Part shown: in pieces, positions 8,590 through 16,212 of the stretch
Layout of the letters: every line of letters starts with the position of its first letter
Position numbering within the stretch: position 1 is the first letter of the stretch
NCBI GenBank assembly: GCA_945873095.1
Contig: CAMCBU010000023.1
Span: forward strand, 1 to 35,928
Source: Klebsiella pneumoniae
Lineage (GTDB): Bacteria; Pseudomonadota; Gammaproteobacteria; Steroidobacterales; Steroidobacteraceae
Length of the DNA stretch: 35,928 nt
Direction of reading: 5' to 3'
Made by a program: the position numbers and the translations under genes
Notes under the pieces: model-generated
What the model was told of the DNA's origin: nothing
The model's input: only the letters and a program-made list of their open reading frames with translations
Databases searched by the model: none

Positions 8590-9541
8590 CGACACTGACC
8601 AGTTTCCAAATCCAGATTAGCCCCACCAACTGCAAAGCGCCTCCGGCTTGCAACATCAAGCGCCCGCCGGGAGTGGTCCAGAGCAGGGAGACGGTCTGCG
8701 GCGATAGGTAATACATCACGCCAATCACTGCAAAGGGCATCAAGCCCATGATCCACGCTGAGAGTCGACTCTCGGCCGAGAGAATACGAATCTTCTCGCG
8801 CAGGGCCAGCCGCTCGCGGAGTAAGTCGGCTTGATCCCGCAGTAGGGCTACGAGATTGCCGCCGCTCTTGCTCTGGATGGACAGCGACGTCAGAAAAAAC
8901 CGCACCTCATCGGACGCGACGTTACTGCCGGCCTCTCGTAGCACCTGATCCAAATCGCCACCGTATTCGAGTTTGAGGTGGATCTCGCGACAGATGAGAC
9001 ACATGGGGCTGCCGAGTGTCATACCCATGTCGCACCAGCATTGCAACAAAGGCTTACCCGCTTGGAGCGATCGCACCATCGTATCGATGGCCTCCGGTAG
9101 CTGTCGCGAGAGGCGCGCGTTACGACGATGTCGTCGACGCTGAATCACGATGAGCGGTATCAGTGGACTCAACAGCAGGATTTCGATTTGCAGGCCCGGC
9201 GGAAGAAAGGTACGCACGACGATGAGGCAGAGCAGGAGGTAGGCCGCGAGCAGAGCTAGAAAATGTTTGACCTCGAGCGTGATCTCCGCTGAGCGCAGCC
9301 AGAATCGGATACGACTGGCCCACCGGTCGGCGATCATCTCGATCGCGCTCGGATCGGATACGGGCGCTGATTTCAAGCTAGGTTCGAGTGGCTGCGGCGC
9401 AGCTTCGATCAATTTCAGACGGGTACGGATCCGCTGCGTCAGCGTCGGTCTGCGCCAATGCCAAACGATGCCGGCGAGCACAGTCAGCGTGATCGTCGCC
9501 ATAACGACCATCGCCGAGAGAATCGAATCGAGGGAGATCAT
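8582..9541 (-). CDS. tadB: TadB, inner-membrane platform protein of the Tad secretion system
   Basis: 319 residues. A membrane helix at about 8-28, a linker, a hydrophobic pair around 93-135, the cytoplasmic T2SSF domain (QLPEAIDTMVRSLQAGKPLL; KLEYGGDLDQVLREA; SIQSKSGGNLVALL), and two C-terminal helices. The GGxL signature of the F-domain family is clear. It is the partner of TadC in the platform that couples the TadA ATPase to Flp pilus extrusion. Its ATG overlaps the tadA stop (ATGA at 9538-9541). Confidence 0.94.
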   Translation of the reverse strand: MISLDSILSAMVVMATITLTVLAGIVWHWRRPTLTQRIRTRLKLIEAAPQPLEPSLKSAPVSDPSAIEMIADRWASRIRFWLRSAEITLEVKHFLALLAAYLLLCLIVVRTFLPPGLQIEILLLSPLIPLIVIQRRRHRRNARLSRQLPEAIDTMVRSLQAGKPLLQCWCDMGMTLGSPMCLICREIHLKLEYGGDLDQVLREAGSNVASDEVRFFLTSLSIQSKSGGNLVALLRDQADLLRERLALREKIRILSAESRLSAWIMGLMPFAVIGVMYYLSPQTVSLLWTTPGGRLMLQAGGALQLVGLIWIWKLVSVDV

Positions 9542-10821
9542 GGTGCCGACGGCGTACTCGAGAACAGGGAATCGGAGAGAGAAAAGCCTCGAGCCCGCAG
9601 TTTCGCGAGGCAGACGGGTGCTTTACCACAGGAGCGGAAGCGACCGCTTACCGATCCATCTGCCTCGACGCCGGTCTGCTCGAACGTGAAAATTTCGCGT
9701 AGACGAATATTGTCACCATCGAGCCCGTCAATTTCCTGAATACTCACGATACGGCGCTTGCCGTCGGACATGCGCTCGATGTCGACGATGACTTGGATCG
9801 CCGAGCAGATTTGTTGGCGCAGCGGTTGATAGGGGATCTGGATACCGGCGAGACCCACGATGTTCTCGAGCCGAATCAGCGCATCCGGCGCCGAGTTGGC
9901 GTGTACGGTCGTCATCGAGCCTTCGTGTCCGGTGTTCATCGCTTGCAGCATGTCGATGACCTCACTGCCACGTACTTCGCCCACGACGATCCGATCAGGG
10001 CGCATGCGCAGGGCATTACGGACGAGGTCGCGCGCAGAGATTTCACCGCGACCTTCGATATTCGCCGGCCGCGTCTCGAGGCTGACGACATGACTCTGTT
10101 GGAGTCTCAGCTCTGCTGCATCTTCGATGGTGATGATGCGCTCGTGTGTCGGAATATAGCCGCTCAGCGCGTTCAGCAGGGTCGTCTTGCCACTGCCGGT
10201 GCCGCCGATGATCAAGAGGTTGATCTTCGCTCGCACGAGCGCCGCCAAGAACTGCGACATGGCGTCGTTCAAACTGCCGATACTCACCAGAAAGTCCATG
10301 GTGTAGGGGACAACGGCAAACCGCCGGATCGACAAGACCGGTCCACGCAAACTCAATGGCGGGATGATGGCATTGACTCGCGAGCCATCCGGCAGGCGTG
10401 CGTCTACCATCGGGCTCGATTCGTCGATGCGACGTCCAGCCCGAGATGCGATCTTGTTGATGATGCGCATCAGGTGCGCATCGTCGTTGAAGCTGAGATC
10501 CACTCGCTCCAGACGACCGTGTCGCTCGACGAAAACTTCCGAGCTGTTGTTGATTAGGATGTCGGATATCGACGGATCGGCCAAAAGAGCGTCGAGCGGT
10601 CCGAGTCCGGTGATCTCGTGGAGGATGTCATCGACGAGTAGATCGCGCTCCTTCGCCGGTAAAGCGATGGCGTCCTCGTGGAGCAGGGTATTGACCGCGC
10701 CGCTCAATTCGTAGCGTATCTGCTCCGGACCCAACGTTGCGAGCGCAGCGAGATCGACGCGCTCCAAAAGCCGTGCGTGCATTTCTCCACGCAGCGCGCC
10801 GCGCGTGCCGTAGCGGTTCAC
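9538..10821 (-). CDS. tadA: TadA/CpaF, ATPase motor of the Tad pilus
   Basis: 427 residues. Secretion ATPase of the type II/IV (GspE/VirB11) superfamily that powers Flp pilus assembly. Seen in order: N-terminal domain with [19 protein letters not shown], then [20 protein letters not shown], Walker [10 protein letters not shown] near residues 206-214, the Asp box ([12 protein letters not shown]), and Walker B/His box ([26 protein letters not shown]). All catalytic motifs are intact. The GTG at 10821 is chosen because it overlaps the cpaE stop as GTGA, as elsewhere in this operon; a frame extension to 10854 would sit within cpaE. Confidence 0.96.
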   Translation of the reverse strand: MNRYGTRGALRGEMHARLLERVDLAALATLGPEQIRYELSGAVNTLLHEDAIALPAKERDLLVDDILHEITGLGPLDALLADPSISDILINNSSEVFVERHGRLERVDLSFNDDAHLMRIINKIASRAGRRIDESSPMVDARLPDGSRVNAIIPPLSLRGPVLSIRRFAVVPYTMDFLVSIGSLNDAMSQFLAALVRAKINLLIIGGTGSGKTTLLNALSGYIPTHERIITIEDAAELRLQQSHVVSLETRPANIEGRGEISARDLVRNALRMRPDRIVVGEVRGSEVIDMLQAMNTGHEGSMTTVHANSAPDALIRLENIVGLAGIQIPYQPLRQQICSAIQVIVDIERMSDGKRRIVSIQEIDGLDGDNIRLREIFTFEQTGVEADGSVSGRFRSCGKAPVCLAKLRARGFSLSDSLFSSTPSAP

Positions 10822-12020
10822 TTGGAGTCCCCATCCAGACGACGCAACAACCACTTCTTGAAGCGTTCGCCCCGCGTCGACTCGGGGGGTTCGACCTCAC
10901 ACAGCTCGCGACCGATCGCGAGAATCGCCCCGCTGGCGGCGGATCGCTCGGCGATCGCTAATACCGGCTCACCCGCGCCAGTCGCGAGGCTGACTAGGTC
11001 GTCGTCAAACGGGATAGAGCCGATGATTTGATGGGTCAGACGCTGAGTGATCTCCGTGGTGATGGGATTGGCGAACTCACCAGGACCGGGATTGGCGACG
11101 ATCTTGTTCACGACGACTGCGACCTTTGCGAGCGGCACGCCGACTGAATTCAGATAATGCAGTTGCCGTTGCTGATTTCTTAGATCGGCCACGGTCGGGT
11201 TCATCACTTGTACTATACGATTGGATTGCAAGAGGATCGCAGCCGACAAGGCGTCGATGACCGGCGGCAGATCGACGATGACCAGATCGAACGAGTGAGC
11301 GGCCAAGGACAGCAAGCTCGATATTTTATCCGGCGCCGGATAGTGCTCCACTCGATCGGTGACCGGCGACGAGAGCAAGCTCAAGCCGCTACGCAGCGGC
11401 GCACACGATGCTTCGAAAAATTCACGGTCGAGCGCGTCGTCCTGCGCGAGTAGACCGACGTGAGCCGCCGTGGTCTTGTCCCCGAGTGAGAACGACAGAT
11501 TGCCGTATTGAAGATCGAGATCGATCAAAAGCACGCGCTGCTGCAAGCGAGCGGCGCAGGCGAAACCGACGTTGCTCGCGAGAAAGGTCGCCCCGCTACC
11601 ACCCTTGACACTGATGAACGACACGATACGGCCGTTTCGATCATGTCCCAAGCCTTCGAGTTTCTCGAGGCACTGGGTGATCACATGCTTGATCTGCTCA
11701 TCCGACGCGGGCCAGTGCAGAATCTCGCGCACGCCGGCACCCACCGCCGCGACGATCGCCTCGGTGCTCTCTGTGCGGCTCAACAACATCACCAGCAGCT
11801 TTGGGTGGCGTCGGCACCACTGCTCGATCACGTTCAATGAATGGACCGATCCGATCACATCATCAAGGATCAACAAGTCGACGTGGGTGAGATCAGGCGT
11901 TTCGGTTGTGCTTCCGTGTGCGTCGACGACGGCAAAGTGACTGATCCGATGGTCCGTTGCCAACATCCGCTGCAGCTCGTTGGTCTCGGCGAGGTGAGTC
12001 GACAGCAGCAGCGTCCGCAT
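10818..12020 (-). CDS. cpaE: CpaE/TadZ, pilus localisation ATPase-like protein
   Basis: 400 residues. An N-terminal receiver-like domain (about 1-120) lacking a clear phosphoacceptor pattern is followed by a MinD/ParA-type domain. The P-loop reads SVKGGSGATFLASN: the ParA signature Lys139 is kept, but the usual Walker A Lys of GKT is Ala144. This substitution is common in CpaE/TadZ and suggests altered ATP use. Downstream motifs VLLIDLDLQYGN and FDLVIVDLPP are present. The protein directs the pilus machine to the cell pole in studied systems. It starts 9 bases after the secretin stop and overlaps tadA by four bases. Confidence 0.93.
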   Translation of the reverse strand: MRTLLLSTHLAETNELQRMLATDHRISHFAVVDAHGSTTETPDLTHVDLLILDDVIGSVHSLNVIEQWCRRHPKLLVMLLSRTESTEAIVAAVGAGVREILHWPASDEQIKHVITQCLEKLEGLGHDRNGRIVSFISVKGGSGATFLASNVGFACAARLQQRVLLIDLDLQYGNLSFSLGDKTTAAHVGLLAQDDALDREFFEASCAPLRSGLSLLSSPVTDRVEHYPAPDKISSLLSLAAHSFDLVIVDLPPVIDALSAAILLQSNRIVQVMNPTVADLRNQQRQLHYLNSVGVPLAKVAVVVNKIVANPGPGEFANPITTEITQRLTHQIIGSIPFDDDLVSLATGAGEPVLAIAERSAASGAILAIGRELCEVEPPESTRGERFKKWLLRRLDGDSK

Positions 12021-12029
12021 GGTCTGCGC

Positions 12030-13310
12030 TTACCGCGGACGTGGTTCGAATTCACCGGTCGCGAGGCGCTCGCCTCGCGACGTCACGGCGAAATCATCGG
12101 TCGGTAGAGCGGCTACGTTGGGTTCTTTGACGAGTCTCGCCGTGACTACGAAGACGAGTTCGCTACGATCATTCTGGAAGTCCGTGCTCCGAAACAGCGC
12201 GCCAAGAATCGGCAGATTGGCGAGGCCTGGCAGGCCGGTCGCGCTACCTCGAACGTTGTCTTTGGTCAGCCCACCGACGGCAAAACTCTGACCATCGCGT
12301 AGCTGCACAGTCGTCGCAGTCTTGCGCGAAGTGATGGTTGGCAGCAGTGAGGAGCTCGAATTGCCGCCTGAAATCAGGGTTCCCGTCGTCGAGACCTCGG
12401 AGACTTCAGCCGACATCTTCAGATTGATCCGACCGTCCGGGAGAACCTCGGGGAGGAATTTGACGCCGACACCAAATTCTCGCTCCTCGAGGGCGAGTGC
12501 GGCGGGCAGGGTGGTCCCAGCGGTCGCGGTCTGGACGACTGGGATGAAAATTTTTCCGCCAGCGAGAAACTCACCCTGCTGCCCGCTCAGGGCGAGGATC
12601 GAGGGTTCGGCGAGAATCTTGATCAGCCCATTTTTTTCTTCGAAATCGAGGCTGATGACCTCATCGCCCGATTCGCTCACGACACTCGCACCCGAGCGAC
12701 TGAGAAAGTCGGTCAGTAGTGTGATCGACCGACTCCCACTCGATGCAATGTCGAGCTTGGCACCGATACGATCGATCAGGGTCTTCGATACCTCCGCGAC
12801 TTTGACATCGAGCAAAACTTGAGGAGTGGGACTGATCGGGATCGCCACGACAACCTTGTCGACGCCTGCGATGGTTTTGATGGCTGTGAGCATCGGCTCG
12901 AGCGAGAGGGACTGCTTGAGGGTGCCGCCGAGTACGACCTGCTCGCCGATGGCGGTGATCGTGACGGCCGTTTCATCCGGGAACATGCGCTTGAGCTGCT
13001 CCTGCAGCCCGGCGAGATCACGCGCGACATCGAGCTGAAAGTGTCGTGGAGACGCGTTATCGCGGGACCAGAGAATTAGCGTTGTTCGTCCGACTTTCTT
13101 GGCGACGAGGTAGATCGAGTTACCATCAATCGGTAGTGCTTCAGCGATGGCCGGGTCAGCGATCGCCAAGCGTTTGATCCCTTCAGACACCGGGATGGTC
13201 AACGCTTGTCCTGGCGTCAAGTGGACACGACGGATGAGCTCCTCGGCTGATGCGACGTGGGCAAAGCTGCCGAGAGCGATAACCAGTAGTGCGTAACGCC
13301 AGCTGTTCAC
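12030..13310 (-). CDS. cpaC: CpaC/RcpA, outer-membrane secretin of the Tad pilus
   Basis: 426 residues, GTG start overlapping the cpaB stop (GTGA). The Sec signal peptide ends near HVASA. An N-terminal pilus-secretin domain (VHLTPGQALTIPVSEGIKRL...) and a BON-like part (ITAIGEQVVLGGTL) precede the secretin domain with VLLDVKVAEVSK, AEPSILALSGQQGEFLAGG, VGVKFLPEVL and LPGLANLPILGALFRS, the classical secretin signature. It forms the outer-membrane channel through which the Flp pilus leaves. Length and domain order are normal for the family. Confidence 0.95.
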   Translation of the reverse strand: MNSWRYALLVIALGSFAHVASAEELIRRVHLTPGQALTIPVSEGIKRLAIADPAIAEALPIDGNSIYLVAKKVGRTTLILWSRDNASPRHFQLDVARDLAGLQEQLKRMFPDETAVTITAIGEQVVLGGTLKQSLSLEPMLTAIKTIAGVDKVVVAIPISPTPQVLLDVKVAEVSKTLIDRIGAKLDIASSGSRSITLLTDFLSRSGASVVSESGDEVISLDFEEKNGLIKILAEPSILALSGQQGEFLAGGKIFIPVVQTATAGTTLPAALALEEREFGVGVKFLPEVLPDGRINLKMSAEVSEVSTTGTLISGGNSSSSLLPTITSRKTATTVQLRDGQSFAVGGLTKDNVRGSATGLPGLANLPILGALFRSTDFQNDRSELVFVVTARLVKEPNVAALPTDDFAVTSRGERLATGEFEPRPR

Positions 13311-14074
13311 AAGATGATTTTTTCCGTTCCGATCAGCACTTCGGTGGGCGGTGGTGTGGGCTTCGGTCGCGACATCGGTGCGCGGTGCGGCGCTGCTTGA
13401 GCGGGCGCGATGCTCGAGGTCGATGCGGGTTGATCGTCGTCGCCGGTGCGGCGCAGCAAGGCCGAGAGGGGGCCTTCCAAGCGCGCTGACTCGATCGCGG
13501 TCGCTTGCGGCAAGGTGACTCCGACAGTCAGTTGGCGGACCGCCTGCGGTCGACGCGGGTCGCTGTTGCGATTCACTCCGAGCACTCGCAGCCGTTGCGC
13601 CACCGGCAACGTGACCGGCGTGCCGTTGTCGCGCCGGACGGTGACGAGAATGTCGACGTAAGTGCCGATCAAGGTCTCTGGTTCGACACCGACCATTTCA
13701 TTGACGACGACCGATAAACCTCGTTCGCCTCGAGTCAGGCGCTCGGCGAGGTTGCCGCTCTCGCCGGGGCGGTAGAGTTTCGATGGCAGGACCGGCTCGC
13801 CCTCGACGAGGTCATAACGAGTGACTCGTCCCGCGACGACCTCGGGAGTGGCGGCGACGACAAAGGGCTTGAGGTGCTCGGGCCATGGAGTGACCGTCAC
13901 CATCGTTGCGTCGAGGATGGTGCCGGCTGGAATCGTATGCCCCGCGACGACCACTGGAACGGTCTCTACCGCTGCTGACCGGACAACCCAGCGCAGCAAC
14001 AGCAAAGACACGATGAGGCCCACAAGCGCTGACACCGCCAGAACGGCATAACGACGGAGACGGACGAAAGTCAC
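13307..14074 (-). CDS. cpaB: CpaB/RcpC, Tad pilus assembly protein
   Basis: 255 residues, GTG start. One N-terminal membrane helix (about 9-30), then a SAF domain (VVVAGHTIPAGTILDATMVTV) and the RcpC/CpaB domain (RGERGLSVVVNEMVGVEPETLIGTYVDILVTV). The C-terminal about 40 residues are Pro/Ala-rich and probably disordered. CpaB is a periplasmic partner of the secretin; the SAF domain may touch peptidoglycan or pilin. It begins 21 bases after the flp stop and overlaps the secretin start by four bases. Confidence 0.92.
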   Translation of the reverse strand: MTFVRLRRYAVLAVSALVGLIVSLLLLRWVVRSAAVETVPVVVAGHTIPAGTILDATMVTVTPWPEHLKPFVVAATPEVVAGRVTRYDLVEGEPVLPSKLYRPGESGNLAERLTRGERGLSVVVNEMVGVEPETLIGTYVDILVTVRRDNGTPVTLPVAQRLRVLGVNRNSDPRRPQAVRQLTVGVTLPQATAIESARLEGPLSALLRRTGDDDQPASTSSIAPAQAAPHRAPMSRPKPTPPPTEVLIGTEKIIL

Positions 14075-14095
14075 GCTCTGGGCAACGGGTTCGCG

Positions 14096-14263
14096 TTAGG
14101 GATTGATTAAATCACCCAAGGCGGCAAAGGCAGCCGCGATATCGGCGCCGAATAAACCGGCGGCGGTTGCGATCGCGGCGATCACAATCACGGCGAGTAC
14201 GAGGTACTCAATGGCGGAGATGCCCTGTTGTTGCCGTTTGAGGTTCTGGTTTCGATGTTGCAT
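14096..14263 (-). CDS. flp: Flp-type major pilin
   Basis: 55 residues. A short basic, Gln-rich leader ends in QQQG and is followed by ISAIEYLVLAVIVIAA: cleavage after Gly gives the Flp signature Glu5-Tyr6 and one hydrophobic helix. The mature pilin would be about 42 residues, typical of Flp. The ATG at 14263 has a good ribosome-binding site (AGGAG, about 10 bases upstream); upstream in-frame codons have no such support. It is the first Tad gene and has a possible promoter directly in front. Known role: polymerises into adhesive Tad pili. Confidence 0.95.
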   Translation of the reverse strand: MQHRNQNLKRQQQGISAIEYLVLAVIVIAAIATAAGLFGADIAAAFAALGDLINP

Positions 14264-14294
14264 GAACTTGTGGCTCCTGTACTCGCCTTTGATT

Positions 14295-14323
14295 AGTGTA
14301 CACCGAGCTTCAAGGGTTGCGAA
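14295..14323 (-). promoter_or_regulatory. Possible promoter of flp
   Basis: Reading on the minus strand, TTCGCA (14323-14318) and TACACT (14300-14295) are separated by 17 bases, each matching four of six sigma-70 consensus positions. Transcription would begin about 25 bases before the flp ATG, ahead of its AGGAG site. The -35 lies inside the end of the upstream gene. This is a pattern match only. Confidence 0.35.
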
Positions 14324-15254
14324 CGCAGTAGAAGTGGAGTTCATCGGCTGAGACATCCGCTTCCCGACGGATCGGGCTGGGGCGGACCAACGCCGGCGCA
14401 AACACGTAGCCGCTTGCCAGGGCCCAATATTTTCCGTCCGTGCAGATCCCACCACTCCAGTCGCCGCGTACATGCAACAGGCTGTATTCCTCCGCCGTCG
14501 GCAGCCGGGCGCCGAGCGCTTTGCATGCCGCCTCGGCTTGAGCACTCGTCGCCGCCTTCGCGACGACCCCGCCTGCTGGACTCAACAGCGTGACGGTTCG
14601 CGACCCGAGAGATAGATCGACCGGGAAACGGGTTGCCTGGTAGTGGCTGAAAACCTGTCCGGCGATGTCGGTCATCACCTGCTCGACGCGTCCGGTCGCC
14701 TGGAAGCTCACGAGTTTTCCGCAACGTTGCCGGATGTGCAACGTGACGAGCAGGGTCGCAGCGCAGTTCGGCGCGAAGGAGTAGGTTCCCCACGCGACTG
14801 CGCTCGCGCCGTTCAATACATTACTTTGCAGGGCCGACGGCGCTGATGCTGCGCGCGGCGCGCCGATGAGGGAGATCATTCTCACCTCCGGTCGGATCCG
14901 CTCGTACACGTTGTCCAAAGCGGCTCTGAAGGTGGCTTCCAGGGTGACGGCGATATTCGGGGCGCGCCGGGCTTCTGCGCGTTCCGAATCCACCTGTGCT
15001 TGGATGGCGGTCAAAGCCTGCAGTGCTTCGAGCGTCTTGGCATCGTTGACGAGCAGTCGTTCGAGTTGGCTGATCATTTCGCCTGTTTGTTGGCGCTTGC
15101 TCGATCCGTAGGTATCGACGAACTGGCAGATATCCTGTCCGCGAGCGAACGGAATCGTCGGCCAGAGCGTGATCGGTTCGGCGAACGCGCCGCGGGCCGA
15201 CAACCCAAATACGATCGCGGCAACGCCTAGCAGCTTGCAGTAGCGGTGGATCAC
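14310..15254 (-). CDS. Secreted cysteine-rich protein of unknown function, next to the Tad locus
   Basis: 314 residues. The GTG at 15254 is chosen because it has a strong site, GAGGAG seven bases upstream, and gives a proper Sec signal peptide (hydrophobic LLGVAAIVFGL, cleavage near GAFA). The mature protein has a helical segment (about 50-110, rich in Glu/Gln/Arg), a middle domain, and a C-terminal module with LGARLPTAEEYSLL, GDWSGGICTDGKYW and FYCVRNP, recalling the RLPT motif of DUF1566 and FGE/C-lectin-like folds. Six Cys in the mature part may form disulfides. It sits 46 bases upstream of flp on the same strand, so it may be an accessory or adhesin protein of the pilus; that is inference. 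Confidence 0.7.
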   Translation of the reverse strand: MIHRYCKLLGVAAIVFGLSARGAFAEPITLWPTIPFARGQDICQFVDTYGSSKRQQTGEMISQLERLLVNDAKTLEALQALTAIQAQVDSERAEARRAPNIAVTLEATFRAALDNVYERIRPEVRMISLIGAPRAASAPSALQSNVLNGASAVAWGTYSFAPNCAATLLVTLHIRQRCGKLVSFQATGRVEQVMTDIAGQVFSHYQATRFPVDLSLGSRTVTLLSPAGGVVAKAATSAQAEAACKALGARLPTAEEYSLLHVRGDWSGGICTDGKYWALASGYVFAPALVRPSPIRREADVSADELHFYCVRNP

Positions 15255-15285
15255 GATTTGTCTCCTCTGCGGCCAGCGCGCGGTC

Positions 15286-15293
15286 AGTATACT
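15286..15293. promoter_or_regulatory. Palindromic -10-like element between divergent genes
   Basis: AGTATACT is a perfect palindrome and reads TATACT, a near-consensus -10 box, on both strands. It lies in the 112-base gap between the secreted protein (start 15254, -) and yghU (start 15367, +), and would place start sites sensibly for both. No convincing -35 hexamer was found at 16-18 bases on either side. Confidence 0.35.
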
Positions 15294-15306
15294 TCGCCGC
15301 TTCGGC

Positions 15307-15336
15307 AAGCGGTCTACTTGGCGAAACCGCTTTTTT
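15307..15336 (+). terminator. Terminator-like hairpin in the yghU leader
   Basis: AAGCGGT (15307-15313) pairs with ACCGCTT (15326-15332), with a 12-base loop, and the T run continues to 15336. The structure is 30 bases upstream of the yghU ATG and points with it. An alternative hairpin, CCGCTT (15297-15302) with AAGCGG (15307-15312), uses the same segment and would exclude the first. It could act as an attenuator, or stop stray transcription. Confidence 0.35.
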
Positions 15337-15366
15337 GACGTCGTCGGGTTTGTGGGAGTGAGTGCG

Positions 15367-16212
15367 ATGAGCGAACAGCCTTATGTGCCACCGCAGGTTT
15401 GGGTCTGGAATCCCGGTAACGGCGGTAAGTTTGCCCACATCAACCGACCGACGGCCGGTGCGCGGCAGGAGCAGGCGTTACCGCGCGGCGCTCATCCGCT
15501 GCAGCTCTACTCTTTGGCGACACCGAATGGCGTCAAAGTCACGGTGATGCTCGAGGAGTTGTTGGCACAAGGCTGTGACGGTGCCGAGTACGATGCTTGG
15601 CTGATCGATATCCAGACGGGTGATCAGTTCGGCAGCGGCTTCGTGTCCGTCAATCCCAACTCCAAGATTCCCGCCCTGCTGGATGTGAGCGGGGCCGAGC
15701 CCATTCGGATTTTCGAGTCCGGATCGATCCTCCTCTATTTGGCGGAGAAGTTTGGTTACTTCCTGCCGGCGCGGGAGCAGCCCTCGAGTCGTGCCGAGTG
15801 TTTGTCTTGGTTGTTCTGGCAGATGAGTTCTGCGCCGTACTTGGGCGGCGGATTCGGGCATTTCTACGCGTACGCGCCACAGAAGTGGCAATACCCGATT
15901 GATCGCTATGCGATGGAAGTCAAACGTCAGCTAGACGTGCTGGATCAACAGCTTGCCGTTCGCCGATATCTTTGTGGCGAGGCTTATACGATCGCCGACA
16001 TTGCGAACTACCCTTGGTACGGCGCACTGGTTCTCGGCGAGCTCTACGGTGCGGCGGAATTTTTGGATGTCGCACGTTATCAACACGTGATCCGATGGGC
16101 CAATGAAATCGCGTCGCGCCCTGCGGTGCAGCGCGGTCGGCGGGTGAATCGCACTTGGGGCCCGGAAGAGATGCGCGTTCCCGAGCGGCACTCGGCGGCC
16201 GATATTTCCTAG
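15367..16212 (+). CDS. yghU: YghU-type glutathione S-transferase / disulfide-bond oxidoreductase
   Basis: 281 residues, very close to E. coli YghU over its whole length. YghU is a nu-class glutathione transferase that reduces disulfides using glutathione. Seen: N-terminal extension, thioredoxin-like GST domain with SLATPNGVKVTVMLEELL (Thr52-Pro53-Asn54, the nu-class Thr-Pro-Asn motif), NPNSKIPAL and FESGSILLYLAEKFGYFLP, then the helical domain (LFWQMSSAPYLGGGFGHF; YTIADIANYPWY) and the conserved tail GRRVNRTWGP. It is cytoplasmic. The ATG at 15367 fits the YghU N-terminus. Its stop codon overlaps the stop of the convergent molybdoenzyme gene within CTAG. Confidence 0.95.
   Translation: MSEQPYVPPQVWVWNPGNGGKFAHINRPTAGARQEQALPRGAHPLQLYSLATPNGVKVTVMLEELLAQGCDGAEYDAWLIDIQTGDQFGSGFVSVNPNSKIPALLDVSGAEPIRIFESGSILLYLAEKFGYFLPAREQPSSRAECLSWLFWQMSSAPYLGGGFGHFYAYAPQKWQYPIDRYAMEVKRQLDVLDQQLAVRRYLCGEAYTIADIANYPWYGALVLGELYGAAEFLDVARYQHVIRWANEIASRPAVQRGRRVNRTWGPEEMRVPERHSAADIS

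Noticed and set aside
9793-10557. 254-residue open frame antisense to tadA
   Set aside because: Shadow of a conserved ATPase gene; composition is unlike the neighbouring real proteins.
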